Counted from the stretch's first letter, positions 1-9,307 are shown. The stretch is DNA of 53,886 nt from Desulfatiglans sp. (GCA_012513605.1 JAAZBV010000032.1:1-53886); one strand, 5' to 3'. Made by a program: numbers and translations. The notes: generated by a model not told the origin, from the letters alone.

Positions 1-2
1 AT

Positions 3-848
3 ATAGAATCATCAAAGATGGATTACGCCCTTCTGGGCGGGGCCTACATGCATGGTATTTCGATGAACAGGGTAGACCTTAACTTCGCGGACCTGAGTTA
101 TGCAGATTTAAGCAGCGCCTTTATCAGAGGTACAAAATTTAATAATGCGGATCTCCAGTATGCGGTGCTTAACGATTCAAGTCTTGAAGGGATTGAGTTT
201 AAAAATGCTAAAATGAGTAATTCCGATTTAAAGAAGGCTGATCTTTCAGGCGCTGTTTTAACCGGGGCGATTATGAATTCTGTTGATCTTTCAGGGTCTG
301 ATCTGAGCAGGGTCAGTCTAAGAAATGCAGACCTGACCGGGGCAAAGATCGAGGATGCCAAACTGGATGGGGCTGATTTGACAAATGCCCTGTTAGAGGG
401 GGCAACATTAAAAAATATAACCTTTAACAATGCGACCTTAAATGGTGCCCTGCTAAAAAATGCAGATCTGAAAGAATTGAATTTGAGCGGTATTAAAATG
501 AGCAAGGCACAGTTTTCAGGATCAGATTTTAATGATGTGAACTTCAGTTTTGCCGACTTGAGTTTTGCTGTTTTATCAGGGTGCGACCTGACACTAGCAA
601 GTTTTCAGGGCGCAAATTTAACCAGCACAGAGTTGAGCGGGGCAATACTGGAGGGCTCAATTTTAAAAGATAGCAACCTTAAGAATGCTCTACTGGTAAA
701 CGCGAAAATGAACGGAGCGGATCTTGAGGGGGCAGATATAAGAGGGGCTGATTTTTCCGGGGTTGATATTAATTCTATCAAAAATTTTGAGCTGACAAAA
801 AACCGTGACAAGGCAAAAGGGCTGAATATTACAACCCCTGCTGATTAA
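3..848 (+). CDS. Pentapeptide-repeat protein (5' end outside window)
   Basis: Nearly the whole protein is built of pentapeptide repeats of the A(D/N)Lxx type (for example ADLSYADLSSA, ADLTGAKIEDAKLDGADL), which fold into a right-handed quadrilateral beta-helix. The function of such proteins is usually not predictable from the repeat; some are scaffolds or DNA mimics. No signal peptide, membrane segment or enzyme domain is visible in this part. The first ATG (position 18) has no ribosome binding site and the frame is open back to position 3, so the gene very likely starts upstream of the window. The last 25 or so residues lose the repeat and form a charged tail. It stops 52 bases before the CBS/MgtE-like gene and may be co-transcribed with it. 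Confidence 0.85.
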   Translation: MESSKMDYALLGGAYMHGISMNRVDLNFADLSYADLSSAFIRGTKFNNADLQYAVLNDSSLEGIEFKNAKMSNSDLKKADLSGAVLTGAIMNSVDLSGSDLSRVSLRNADLTGAKIEDAKLDGADLTNALLEGATLKNITFNNATLNGALLKNADLKELNLSGIKMSKAQFSGSDFNDVNFSFADLSFAVLSGCDLTLASFQGANLTSTELSGAILEGSILKDSNLKNALLVNAKMNGADLEGADIRGADFSGVDINSIKNFELTKNRDKAKGLNITTPAD

Positions 849-900
849 AATCATTATTGCCATAAATACATTGAGTCTTATGCCAAAGGAGAAACACTAA

Positions 901-1884
901 ATGAGCGGAAATCTGGCACATCTGAATACCCCTGTTATCAATATTATACGCAGAGATATGACAAAACTCCCGTCCAATATCACAATCCAGCAATCGCTTG
1001 AATACATAAGGCAAAAGGAGATTGGTGAAAAGATAGTCTATTTTTACGTAGTGGATGATGATGACCGCCTGGTGGGGGTATTACCTACAAGGCGACTCCT
1101 CACTGCGCCGCTGGATCAAAAGGTATCCGAAATAATGATAGCCCCTGTGGTAACAATCCCTCAATATGCCACGGTGCTTGATGCGTATGAATTTTTTTTA
1201 CTCTATAAATTCCTTGCGTTTCCGGTGGTGGATGAAAAAAAGGCCCTGCTTGGTGTGGTTGATATAGCAATGTTTGCAGATGATACCTTTGATATAGCTG
1301 ATCGTGAAAACATGGACAGACTGTTCGAGATAATAGGTTTCAGCGTCACCCAGATGCGTGAGGCATCTCCATTTCGTGCCTTCCGGTTCCGCCTTCCATG
1401 GCTTCTTGCCACCATTGCGAGCGGTACAGTGTGTGCCTTACTTGCTGGCATTTACGAGATGACTTTAGCCAAGACTCTTATGCTGGCCTTTTTTCTGACG
1501 CTGGTGCTGGGACTGGGTGAAAGTGTAAGCATTCAATCAATGACATTGAGCATTCACAGCCTGCGATCAAAAGAGCCGGATTGGGTATGGTACCTGAAAT
1601 CCTTTTATCGTGAGGTAGGCGCCGCTGTTTTATTAGGCATTGCATGCGGGGTTATAGTTGGTGTCATTTCCTGGCTCTGGCGTGGTGAAGGGATTGCGGC
1701 ATTTGCCATTGGCGCAAGCATTATGCTTACGCTCTGCCTTGCTGTTTTTTTTGGCCTGAGTATACCGTCACTATTGCACAAGCTGAAGCTTGATATGAGA
1801 ATTGCTGCCGGGCCGCTTACTCTGGCATTAACCGATATTTCAACAGTGCTGATCTATTTCAGTCTTGCAAATGCATTGTTGTAA
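901..1884 (+). CDS. CBS-domain / MgtE-like divalent cation transporter
   Basis: A 327-residue protein with a CBS pair (about residues 20-130) followed by a hydrophobic domain of about five membrane segments (about 165-327) that resembles the C-terminal channel domain of MgtE magnesium transporters. Family hallmarks seen are GLGESVSIQS near the first helices and AAGPLTLALTDIST near the end, where MgtE carries its pore aspartate. Classical MgtE (about 450 residues) has an N-terminal superhelical domain before the CBS pair; it is absent here, so this is a short variant. Expected role is regulated Mg2+ or related divalent cation movement across the inner membrane, with CBS domains sensing ion or nucleotide. 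A GGAG motif lies 8-10 bases before the ATG. Substrate is inferred. Confidence 0.85.
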   Translation: MSGNLAHLNTPVINIIRRDMTKLPSNITIQQSLEYIRQKEIGEKIVYFYVVDDDDRLVGVLPTRRLLTAPLDQKVSEIMIAPVVTIPQYATVLDAYEFFLLYKFLAFPVVDEKKALLGVVDIAMFADDTFDIADRENMDRLFEIIGFSVTQMREASPFRAFRFRLPWLLATIASGTVCALLAGIYEMTLAKTLMLAFFLTLVLGLGESVSIQSMTLSIHSLRSKEPDWVWYLKSFYREVGAAVLLGIACGVIVGVISWLWRGEGIAAFAIGASIMLTLCLAVFFGLSIPSLLHKLKLDMRIAAGPLTLALTDISTVLIYFSLANALL

Positions 1885-2018
1885 AAATTAATTTTAAAAC
1901 TATATATTTTTAATATGATTTATTTAAAAAAACATTTACAGAAAAATATATATGTGGTTTTTATATTGCATAGCTTGGATAATTAGTATTTGTTAAATTT
2001 TTATTATGGAGGAAAGGC

Positions 2019-2303
2019 ATGAAAAAGGTTGTTCTACTTATAGCGATGCTGTTTTTCATTGGGGCCTGCGTGACAACATCATCAAATAATATGGAGTTTT
2101 TAACAACAGCTATTATAAAAGGGACTGAGATAAGAGTACACACCTCTCAGACAACTGTCCAGGAGCTTTTGGGTAAACCTGACTTTGCAACCAGTGATGA
2201 ATTGCATTATAAAGGGAAAGATAATGAACCAACCTATATTTTAACTTTTAGTGAGTCATCTCTTATCAGAATAGCAAAAGTAACTCCAAAAAACGTTGAA
2301 TAA
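2019..2303 (+). CDS. Small lipoprotein, BamE/SmpA-like fold suspected
   Basis: A 94-residue protein with a lipoprotein signal peptide (hydrophobic stretch VVLLIAMLFFIGAC, lipobox ending at Cys17). The mature part contains TTVQELLGKPDFATSDE, which resembles the helix and turn (LLGxPd) of SmpA/OmlA/BamE-type small lipoproteins, followed by short beta strands. The ATG is preceded by GGAGG about 7 bases upstream. It stands alone between the MgtE-like gene and a bidirectional terminator. Membrane lipoprotein is well supported; the fold assignment is an inference from one motif and the function is unknown. Confidence 0.75.
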   Translation: MKKVVLLIAMLFFIGACVTTSSNNMEFLTTAIIKGTEIRVHTSQTTVQELLGKPDFATSDELHYKGKDNEPTYILTFSESSLIRIAKVTPKNVE

Positions 2304-2320
2304 TCAGAGGCTCAAACAAC

Positions 2321-2355
2321 AAAAAGGCATGAGAATCCTGTTCCCATGCCTTTTT
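2321..2355. terminator. Bidirectional intrinsic terminator
   Basis: An 11-base perfect stem, AAAAAGGCATG and its complement CATGCCTTTTT, encloses a 13-base loop. There are A and T tracts on both flanks. It lies between two convergent genes, so it can stop transcription from either side. Confidence 0.85.
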
Positions 2356-2386
2356 ATATATACTCTACCTTTATAAACAGTAGATG

Positions 2387-3067
2387 TTAGTCATTAATTG
2401 TAACATGCCCTGTAGCTATGCGGTTGGCCTCTGTTGCTGTCAGGGTAATTGTGTCGGTTATAACCTTTGATTCTCCTGCATTAAAGGAGCTTGTTGTCTT
2501 TGTTTTGCTTCCGACAGACCTGCTGTTTTCATCCATGAATGCAACTGTGATATCCTTGGTCATGGCCTTGTCTGTATTATTTTTTAACTTTACACTGTAA
2601 GCAACTTCAACCATATTATCAGATATCTTCTTGAATTTACCCTTGATGCTGTCACCCAGGTTGGCGCTCAGCTCCTGACCTTTTTTATCGGCGCTTTCTT
2701 CTACCTTGGAAATCACCACATAACCTGAATTGATCTCCTTTGCATCTGCACCATTAAGAACCACCCTGTTTGATACAATCTTTGATTCCCCGGCAGGGAT
2801 GGTACGGGTCTTTGATGCCTGGCCGACCTTTTCATTCTCGCTGTTGACAAAATCGACAGTAACATCAAATGTCACTGGTTTATCAGCATTATTCTTTACA
2901 GTCGCCTTCCAGATAATTTCTGTTTTCCCCTTATTAGGAGCGTCTTCTGCTATTTTTTTAATGCTCTGTTCATCTATATTATATTTACCACCTGCAAATG
3001 TATTTGAAGTGCTGACCATTAACCCTATGATCAATAAAACGCCAATAAATAATCTAGTATTTTTCAT
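2387..3067 (-). CDS. Exported protein with two tandem immunoglobulin-like repeats
   Basis: A signal peptide (MKNTRLFIGVLLIIGLMVSTSNTFAG) is followed by two similar units of about 75 residues. Each has the pattern (K)NN(A/T)DKxxTxDxTVxFx(N/D)xNxxxVG, then an A-G-E-S-K motif and a threonine-rich strand ending at GxVxI. This is the appearance of FxLYD-like or other small beta-sandwich domains in exported proteins. The start is set at 3067 because GGAGGC lies just upstream; an ATG 15 bases earlier overlaps that ribosome binding site. No enzyme motif is seen. Probably periplasmic or surface attached; function unknown. Confidence 0.8.
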   Translation of the reverse strand: MKNTRLFIGVLLIIGLMVSTSNTFAGGKYNIDEQSIKKIAEDAPNKGKTEIIWKATVKNNADKPVTFDVTVDFVNSENEKVGQASKTRTIPAGESKIVSNRVVLNGADAKEINSGYVVISKVEESADKKGQELSANLGDSIKGKFKKISDNMVEVAYSVKLKNNTDKAMTKDITVAFMDENSRSVGSKTKTTSSFNAGESKVITDTITLTATEANRIATGHVTIND

Positions 3068-3344
3068 GTTTGTTGCCTCCAAGCAAAATAATTTTAAGAA
3101 GAATCTCGTAAAATTTAAACCCTTATCGACAGATAATATTGTGGACTTAAGAAAAAATTAATGCACCACATAAAAATTTATGGTCATAAAAACAGCCCCT
3201 GCTTGCAGAGATTTTGACATGATAAAAAAATAACAGAGCTATCACATTGAAAATATTAACATTTAATAGTTTGACAAAAGGGCATAACAATTGCAAATAA
3301 TAAAAAAGGCTTCTCTCTGGTGAAAAAACAGCAGGTAAAAGTAC

Positions 3345-5852
3345 ATGGACGATAATAAAATCATTGATTCGGGCAAAGAGGAAAGGGATATTATTTTTAA
3401 AAATATCTTCGATAATGCACAGGTCGGGATCGTTGTCACTGATGCAAATGGATATATTTCACTTATAAATCAAGAATTTACCAGAATATTCGGTTTTACT
3501 TCCGAGGATGCGGTAGGGAAAAAAATCGATTCATTATTTATCCCTGATGAGGTCTTTAAAAAACATAGGGCGATGGTAAAGCTGCTTGAAAATGGTGACA
3601 AGGTTGAGTATGAGACACTTCGCTTACGAAAGGACGGGAGTGTAATCCCTGTTCTTTCCAGGATATCCATGATTTCAAATAATGGCAAAAGGATAGGAGG
3701 TTTTGCCATTTATTCGGATATCTCAGAGAGCAAGAGATATCAGGAGGAGCTTTTAAAATCAAAAAATGAGCTTGAGGAGAGGGTAAAAGAGAGGACATCG
3801 GCCCTTGAAATTGCCAACATAGAACTCAAGACGCAGATCGAGGAGCGTGAAAAAATAGAAAGGGCGCTCAAGGAGAGCGAGCAGCGGTACAGGACTGCTA
3901 TGGATAACTCCAATGACGGCATAGCCATAATAAGGGATGGCCATCATGTGTATGTGAATAATAGATACCTGAAGATATATGGATATGATTCGCTGGAGGA
4001 GATTGAGCGGGTAGGGATTTACAATATCATACACCCTGATGATGCACAGAAGGTTAGAGAGAGAAGCCAGGCAAGGGTGCGGGGTGAACTGGAGGGTCAG
4101 AGTTATGAACACAGGTGCATTAAAAAGGATGGCTCTGTCATCCATGTAGAGGCATCTGCAGCAAGGCTTATATATGAAAATGAACCTGCAGGAATCGCAT
4201 TCATAAGGGATATCACTGACCGTAAACAGGCAGAACTGGAGCTGAAAAAATCAAAGGAGGAGGCGGACAGGGCCAACAGGGCCAAAAGTGAATTTCTGGC
4301 AAATATGAGCCATGAAATCAGGACGCCCATGAATGCAATAATAGGGATGACCGGCCTTCTGCTTGACACAAAGCTGGACGAAGAGCAGGCAGACCACCTT
4401 GAAATTATCAGAAGGTCCTCTGATGCCCTGCTAGGTTTGATTAATGACATTCTTGATTTTTCCAAGATAGAGGCAGGTAAAATGGATCTTGAGATCCTGG
4501 ATTTTGACCTGCGTAATGCCCTTGAAGAGATGGTTTCTTTGCCTGCTGTTGCAGCCCATAAAAAGGGTATTGAGTTTGTATATGAGATAGACCCGGATGT
4601 GCCTTCACTTTTAAGGGGTGACCCCGGAAGAGTTCGCCAGGTAGTTCTTAATCTGACCAGTAATGCGGTAAAATTTACAGACTATGGTGATGTACTGCTG
4701 CATGTCTCCTGCGAGAGGGAAGATGAGAATGAGGTGGAGCTCAAATTCAGCATCACCGATTCCGGTATAGGCATATCCGAAGAGGAGAGAGCAAAGCTTT
4801 TTCAATCCTTTCATCAGGTGGATGCCTCTACTACCAGAAGATATGGAGGCACAGGGCTTGGACTTGTGATATCCAAAAAGCTTGTGGAACTGATGAAGGG
4901 GGAGATAGGGGTTGAAAGCGTGAAAGGAGAGGGTTCAACCTTCTGGTTCACCACGGTAATGGAAAAGCAAAAGGGGGTTGTTGAGACTACTCTTGTGCCA
5001 CCTGAAAATATCAAGGGCAAGAGGTTTCTTGTTGTTGATGATAATAAAACCAATCTTATTATTGTTCAGCGCTATCTTGAGGCATGGGGCTTTGTATGTG
5101 ACACTGCCTGGAACGGTGAAATGGGGCTTATACTCATGATGGCCGGAGTCAAAGCAAATGCCCCCTATGATTGCGTGATATCTGACATGCAGATGCCTCA
5201 CATGGACGGTATAGAATTGGGCCGGAAAATAAAGGCAGACCCTGCACTTAAGTCCACCATTATGATCATGTTATCTTCAAGAGGTATGAGGGGTGATTCT
5301 GCAGAGGTGAGGGATGTGGGTTATACTGCCTATCTTACAAAACCAATAAGACGCAGCCAGTTGTTCGACTGTATCGTAATGGCCTTTAGCCAGAAACATG
5401 GAAAGAAAGCAGAAGATAAAACAATCATAACTCGGCATACAATAACTGATGCCCGGAAGCAGAATATTAAAATACTTATAGCTGAAGACAATATTATCAA
5501 CCAGAAGCTGGCTTTAAAACTCCTTGAGAAATTCGGATACAAGGCTGATGCTGTTGCAAACGGTGAAGAGGCGGTCAGGCTGTTGAGTATGATCCCATAT
5601 AACCTGGTGCTTATGGATGTCCAGATGCCCGTTATGGACGGCCTTGAGGCAACAAGGATAATAAGAAACCCTGAGTCGCATGTCATCAACCATTCTGTCC
5701 CGGTTATAGCCATGACCGCACATGCAATGGCAGGGGACAGAAAGATCTGCCTGGATGCGGGTATGGATGATTATGTTACAAAACCGGTTAATCCTGACCT
5801 TCTGCTGGAAAAGATAAATAGCTACCTGAGATTAAAGGAAGAGAAAGTATAA
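3345..5852 (+). CDS. Hybrid sensor histidine kinase (PAS-PAS-HisKA-HATPase-REC-REC)
   Basis: An 835-residue cytoplasmic hybrid kinase. Domains in order: PAS (about 15-130), a short coiled coil, PAS (about 180-300), HisKA with the phospho-acceptor His323 in [10 protein letters not shown], HATPase_c (N box [10 protein letters not shown]1 DSGIGI, G2 GTGLGL), receiver 1 (phospho-acceptor Asp614 in SDMQMP) and receiver 2 (Asp758 in MDVQMP). No membrane segment or signal peptide is present, so the input is a cytosolic signal read by the PAS domains. No histidine phosphotransfer domain is fused, so phosphate leaves by a separate HPt protein or the C-terminal receivers act as sinks. No partner regulator is adjacent. 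It is a standalone gene followed by an inverted repeat. Confidence 0.95.
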   Translation: MDDNKIIDSGKEERDIIFKNIFDNAQVGIVVTDANGYISLINQEFTRIFGFTSEDAVGKKIDSLFIPDEVFKKHRAMVKLLENGDKVEYETLRLRKDGSVIPVLSRISMISNNGKRIGGFAIYSDISESKRYQEELLKSKNELEERVKERTSALEIANIELKTQIEEREKIERALKESEQRYRTAMDNSNDGIAIIRDGHHVYVNNRYLKIYGYDSLEEIERVGIYNIIHPDDAQKVRERSQARVRGELEGQSYEHRCIKKDGSVIHVEASAARLIYENEPAGIAFIRDITDRKQAELELKKSKEEADRANRAKSEFLANMSHEIRTPMNAIIGMTGLLLDTKLDEEQADHLEIIRRSSDALLGLINDILDFSKIEAGKMDLEILDFDLRNALEEMVSLPAVAAHKKGIEFVYEIDPDVPSLLRGDPGRVRQVVLNLTSNAVKFTDYGDVLLHVSCEREDENEVELKFSITDSGIGISEEERAKLFQSFHQVDASTTRRYGGTGLGLVISKKLVELMKGEIGVESVKGEGSTFWFTTVMEKQKGVVETTLVPPENIKGKRFLVVDDNKTNLIIVQRYLEAWGFVCDTAWNGEMGLILMMAGVKANAPYDCVISDMQMPHMDGIELGRKIKADPALKSTIMIMLSSRGMRGDSAEVRDVGYTAYLTKPIRRSQLFDCIVMAFSQKHGKKAEDKTIITRHTITDARKQNIKILIAEDNIINQKLALKLLEKFGYKADAVANGEEAVRLLSMIPYNLVLMDVQMPVMDGLEATRIIRNPESHVINHSVPVIAMTAHAMAGDRKICLDAGMDDYVTKPVNPDLLLEKINSYLRLKEEKV

Positions 5853-5901
5853 TTCTGCGAAGGGGATTAGAATTTTCCGATATGCCGTTTAAATGGAAGA
5901 G

Positions 5902-5985
5902 TCTTCACCGCGGATTACGCTAAGTTCGCAGAGATTAATATTGAAAAAATACTTCTCCGCGTTCTTTGCGCTCTTTGCGGTGAAT
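5902..5985. repeat. Imperfect long inverted repeat, dispersed intergenic family
   Basis: The left arm (5902-5934, core TTCACCGCGGATTACGC) and right arm (5954-5985, core GCGCTCTTTGCGGTGAA) are imperfect inverted copies separated by about 20 AT-rich bases. Similar CACGGAG/GCGGTG-type elements occur again near 37606-37707. The element lies between convergent genes and may fold in RNA, so it could double as a terminator. Confidence 0.65.
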
Positions 5986-6043
5986 AGTATTTTGGGACTT
6001 TCTGTATCCCGAAATACCTTTGAAGAGCTGCATTATGCATGAT

Positions 6044-6925
6044 TTATAAATTTGTTGCACGGTATTTTGATGTAAGCGATACCTCCAGAAAATATATCGG
6101 TTTATTGACCCTGCTGAAATTCAATGGAAAATGAAAGACACCAGGCGGCACCACCACTATTGTCGGGCCTGTGATCGAATATCTTTCCTTTTCCTTGCCA
6201 AAGCAGAACTCTACCTCTGCATCAAACTGGTTCATATCCATTGGATTTGACCCGAAAAAGAGATAGAACTCTGTAAAATTATGCTTGTGGGTAACATCAT
6301 TGTACATATAGGGTTTTCTCACTACTGTTAAATCCATATTGAGTTTTGCGCCGACAGGCAGGATATGTTCAGGCACGGTGTTTAAACTTATGACCTCACC
6401 GCCCCACTTGTTATATCTCACAACACCCTTTGTAAAATACCTGTTATAATCCGGTTCATCTGTGCGTACTTCAAGCAGGTCTTCCCCCAGATCAACACCT
6501 GAATACCCTTTTGTCAAAAAGGCCTCAAGGCAGTATATGGGTTTATTGATCTTCGCATATTCAAGGGGGCAGTGATAGACACCAGGCGCCGCAGTGACGA
6601 TTGTTGGAGAGGTTATAATATGTTTTTCCCGCTCAGGACCAAAGGTATAATGAACCTCTGCATCAAACTGGTTCATATCCATGGGGTTTGACCCGAAAAA
6701 GTAAAAGTACTCTGTAAAGAGGTGTTTATGCACCGGCTCATGAAACATGTAGGGCCTCCTGACCGCTGTTACCCCGAGTGTCATCCTTGCATCAGAAGGG
6801 ATAATATCACTCTTGATTGAACCCAGCCCGATCATCTGGCCACCCCACTCCTCCTTCATTGCGCCACGGACTACTTCCCTGAAAAAATATTTTTCATACA
6901 CATTTTGCTCTGTCTGCTTTTCCAT
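6044..6925 (-). CDS. Internally duplicated (bicupin) protein
   Basis: The 293-residue protein is two copies of one domain of about 140 residues. Each copy has an HKHxFTE motif, the invariant block FFGSNPMDMNQFDAEV, a TxxxxPGVxH motif and a (K)INKPIYxLE strand. The spacing of the two histidines and a glutamate, then a later histidine, fits the metal site of cupins, so this is probably a bicupin. An isomerase, dioxygenase or sugar/acid binding role is possible, but nothing identifies a substrate. AGGGGTG precedes the ATG. It is divergent from hypA. No signal peptide is seen. Confidence 0.75.
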   Translation of the reverse strand: MEKQTEQNVYEKYFFREVVRGAMKEEWGGQMIGLGSIKSDIIPSDARMTLGVTAVRRPYMFHEPVHKHLFTEYFYFFGSNPMDMNQFDAEVHYTFGPEREKHIITSPTIVTAAPGVYHCPLEYAKINKPIYCLEAFLTKGYSGVDLGEDLLEVRTDEPDYNRYFTKGVVRYNKWGGEVISLNTVPEHILPVGAKLNMDLTVVRKPYMYNDVTHKHNFTEFYLFFGSNPMDMNQFDAEVEFCFGKEKERYSITGPTIVVVPPGVFHFPLNFSRVNKPIYFLEVSLTSKYRATNL

Positions 6926-6958
6926 TTTTCACCCCTTTTTTATCATGATCATAAGTTC

Positions 6959-6987
6959 TTGACATAAAACAGGCTGACTCATATTGT
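6959..6987 (+). promoter_or_regulatory. Sigma70-like promoter for hypAB
   Basis: TTGACA (6959-6964), a 17-base spacer and TATTGT (6982-6987) lie upstream of hypA. An 11-base direct repeat CATATTGTTCA (6980-6990 and 6996-7006) overlaps the -10 element and the start region, a possible regulator site. Judged by eye only. Confidence 0.45.
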
Positions 6988-7034
6988 TCATTCTACATAT
7001 TGTTCAGGATTTTAAAAGGAAATTATGGCCCCAT

Positions 7035-7376
7035 ATGCATGAGCAAAGTATAGTAACATATCTATTGTCAGAGGCCCTTTCAAATGCCGGGAAGGAAAAT
7101 GCCCATAAAATCTTAAGCATTAAGCTTACTGTGGGAGAGCTGACCGGCATAGAAAAGGATTCGGTTATCTTTTATTTCGGGTTCCTTTCAAAAAATACCA
7201 TTGCAGAGGGCGCCACCCTTGAATTTGAGTATACAAAGGCACAGTTGAGATGCAGGGAGTGTGATATCATTTTTTCTAAGGATAAGGCTGATTTCATCTG
7301 CCCGCAGTGTAATAAAAAGGTGGTTGAGATTGTTGGCGGAAGAGAGCTATACATAGAGAGCATGGAGGTCATCTGA
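7035..7376 (+). CDS. hypA: Hydrogenase nickel incorporation protein HypA
   Basis: This 113-residue protein has the canonical HypA N-terminus MHEQSIV, where His2 binds nickel, and a zinc domain with two CxxC pairs (CREC and CPQC). HypA delivers Ni2+ with HypB to the large subunit of [NiFe]-hydrogenases and sometimes to urease. The start at 7035 is chosen from the family N-terminus. The nearest Shine-Dalgarno (AAAGGA, 7015-7020) is rather far upstream and is better spaced for a five-codon out-of-frame reading frame at 7025, which ends across the hypA start. hypB follows at once. No hydrogenase genes are in the window. Confidence 0.95.
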   Translation: MHEQSIVTYLLSEALSNAGKENAHKILSIKLTVGELTGIEKDSVIFYFGFLSKNTIAEGATLEFEYTKAQLRCRECDIIFSKDKADFICPQCNKKVVEIVGGRELYIESMEVI

Positions 7377-8030
7377 TTGGACAAAAGGCAAATAACCATA
7401 AAAAAGGATATCCTGAACGCCAACAGGGAGATTGCCTCTCATATCCGCAGACTGCTGGACAAACATCATGTAAGGATGATCAATATCATGTCATCTCCGG
7501 GGTCAGGCAAGACCAGCCTCATTATGAAGACCATAACGCATCTCAGGGATAAGTACCATATTGCCGTGATTGAGGGTGATGTGGCATCATCAATAGATGC
7601 TGACAGGATTAAAGGGATGAGTATACAGGCTGTTCAGATCAACACTGGCGGAGGCTGCCACCTGGATGCGGCTATGATAGAAAAGACGCTAAGCAATCTT
7701 GAGCTTGATCAGCTTGACCTGATTATTGTAGAAAATGTAGGCAATCTTGTATGCACAGCGGATTTTGATTTAGGGGCTCATAAAAACGTAGTAATTTTGA
7801 GCATCCCTGAAGGTGATGACAAGCCTCACAAGTATCCTGTTATTTTCATGGAGGCGGATGTTGTGATCATTAACAAGATAGATGTTGCCACAAGTTTTGA
7901 TTTTGATATGAATAGCTTTTGCGAGATAATAGCCGGGTTAAATCCTTTAGCCGGGGTCTTACCCCTTTCAGCAAAATCAGGTGAGGGATTGGATAACTGG
8001 TTTGAATGGATTGAAGGTATGCTAGGTTAA
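7377..8030 (+). CDS. hypB: Hydrogenase/urease GTPase HypB
   Basis: A GTPase of 217 residues that drives nickel insertion during hydrogenase maturation. Visible motifs are Walker A (SSPGSGKTSL, about residue 40), the metal-binding Cys-His pair in NTGGGCHLDA, ENVGNLVC, and the guanine-specificity motif NKID. The N-terminal CxxCGC high-affinity nickel site and the histidine-rich tract of some HypB proteins are missing, so this is the short form. Translation starts at a TTG directly after the hypA stop, with GGAGG inside the hypA 3' end, which implies translational coupling. The other hyp genes must lie elsewhere. Confidence 0.95.
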   Translation: MDKRQITIKKDILNANREIASHIRRLLDKHHVRMINIMSSPGSGKTSLIMKTITHLRDKYHIAVIEGDVASSIDADRIKGMSIQAVQINTGGGCHLDAAMIEKTLSNLELDQLDLIIVENVGNLVCTADFDLGAHKNVVILSIPEGDDKPHKYPVIFMEADVVIINKIDVATSFDFDMNSFCEIIAGLNPLAGVLPLSAKSGEGLDNWFEWIEGMLG

Positions 8031-8083
8031 TTATAAATGCTCAGTTTTCATCAGAAGATGGTGTGTTCTTTTAAACCACTGAG

Positions 8084-8114
8084 AGCTGATAGCTGAAAGC
8101 TGAGAGCTGAAAGC
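8084..8114. repeat. Short tandem heptamer repeat (AGCTGAN)
   Basis: Four consecutive heptamers (AGCTGAT, AGCTGAA, AGCTGAG, AGCTGAA) and a partial fifth occur in the gap between hypB and the ferredoxin gene. No function is apparent; it is a typical intergenic microsatellite. Confidence 0.7.
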
Positions 8115-8189
8115 CTGTAGTAATATAGATAAAAGTGTAATTTTCGGATAGGTAATAGACAATTCGCAATTTATTTTGGGGGGACTAAT

Positions 8190-9299
8190 ATGCCTTTTGA
8201 TCCTGTGTACAAAGAACTGTCAGATAAACTGGGGGTATGGGAATCAGTGCGATTTCTCAGGGTATTGCAGGCAACTATGACACCTTTAGAGGCAAAGATA
8301 TGCATGGAGCTGTTTGAGCCTGCCACATGCCCGGAATTGTCAGAACGGCTTAACATAGATACAAAGAGCCTCCAGAAACATCTTGATGTGCTGGTGGATA
8401 AGGGGATGATAACAAGGGGATTAACCCAGTATGCATTTCATACCACACTCCTTGCCTTTCACCATGAGTGCTGCGCTGATACGGCCCCGCACACAGGCCC
8501 GTATGCCATGACAGAGGAGCAGAAGGCGCTGTGGAAGGATTTTTTCTATAATGAATGGTCACATGAATTTATGAAACACATAGAGGAGATGATAAAAAAT
8601 TTTGGTAAAAACCTGCCTATCTCTCCATCAATACTGGCCCTTGAATTGAGCCCCAATATAAAACCAGAGGATATCCTCCCTGAAGAAAATTTTAAACTCA
8701 AGATAGAGAATGCAAAAAGGAGGATACTTGCCCCTTGCGGGTGCCGCACCTCATGGGGGCATGGCTGTGATAAACCGCTTATGACCTGCTTTGCGGCGTT
8801 TGACAGGCCAAGGGGAGAGTATTATTTGAATCTTCCTGGCCGCCTCTTAAAGGAGGTCAGCCTTGAAGAGGCCCTTGAGGCGGCCAAAGATGCGGAAAGG
8901 GCAGGGCTTGTCCACTGGGGCGACTGTTATTGCTGTGACTCCTGCTGTGAAAACCTCTTCCCTATAACCCGCTCAAAACGATATGACCTCATGACCCCGA
9001 ACCGCTATGCAGCAGTGGTGGATGATGAGAAGTGCACCGGCTGTAAAAAATGTGAAAAGCGATGCTATTTTGAGGCCATTGAGTTTATACCGGTGGAGGG
9101 CAACCCTAAAAGGGTAAAGGCACATGTGATACCTGAAAGCTGCAAGGGGTGCGGCTTGTGCATAATCACATGTAAACCCAATGCCTTAAGGTATGAGATA
9201 GTGAGGCCGCCTGAATATCTAAAACAGAAGCCCCCAGAGGATGGCAAGGAGGCAGTGGCGCCGCAGTTTCCGGTATGGGGGCATTATAATTTGAAATAA
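8190..9299 (+). CDS. Winged-helix / 4Fe-4S ferredoxin-domain protein
   Basis: A 369-residue cytosolic protein. The N-terminal part (about 1-80) looks like a winged helix (TCPELSERLNIDTKSLQKHLDVLVDKGMITR). The middle carries two unusual Cys clusters, CGCRTSWGHGC with a later MTC, and CYCCDSCC. The C-terminus (about 275-335) is a 2x[4Fe-4S] ferredoxin with CTGCKKCEKRC and CKGCGLCIITCKP. Such proteins are electron carriers or redox-sensing adaptors in anaerobes; which applies here is not evident. A strong GGGGGG stretch precedes the ATG. It follows hypAB after 159 bases and may or may not belong to that unit. Confidence 0.8.
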   Translation: MPFDPVYKELSDKLGVWESVRFLRVLQATMTPLEAKICMELFEPATCPELSERLNIDTKSLQKHLDVLVDKGMITRGLTQYAFHTTLLAFHHECCADTAPHTGPYAMTEEQKALWKDFFYNEWSHEFMKHIEEMIKNFGKNLPISPSILALELSPNIKPEDILPEENFKLKIENAKRRILAPCGCRTSWGHGCDKPLMTCFAAFDRPRGEYYLNLPGRLLKEVSLEEALEAAKDAERAGLVHWGDCYCCDSCCENLFPITRSKRYDLMTPNRYAAVVDDEKCTGCKKCEKRCYFEAIEFIPVEGNPKRVKAHVIPESCKGCGLCIITCKPNALRYEIVRPPEYLKQKPPEDGKEAVAPQFPVWGHYNLK

Positions 9300-9307
9300 A
9301 ACAACTC

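Noticed and set aside
18-848. Short-period repeats taken as a possible CRISPR array
   Set aside because: The repeats are coding pentapeptide units of varying sequence without constant direct repeats or spacers.
3271-3299. TTGACA with CAAATA as kinase promoter
   Set aside because: The -35 is perfect but the -10 match is too poor to support.
3759-4145. Long minus-strand frames inside the histidine kinase
   Set aside because: Shadow of a strongly coding plus-strand gene with complete domain structure.
7035-9299. A hydrogenase operon
   Set aside because: Only hypA and hypB are present; no structural subunit or other hyp gene is seen.
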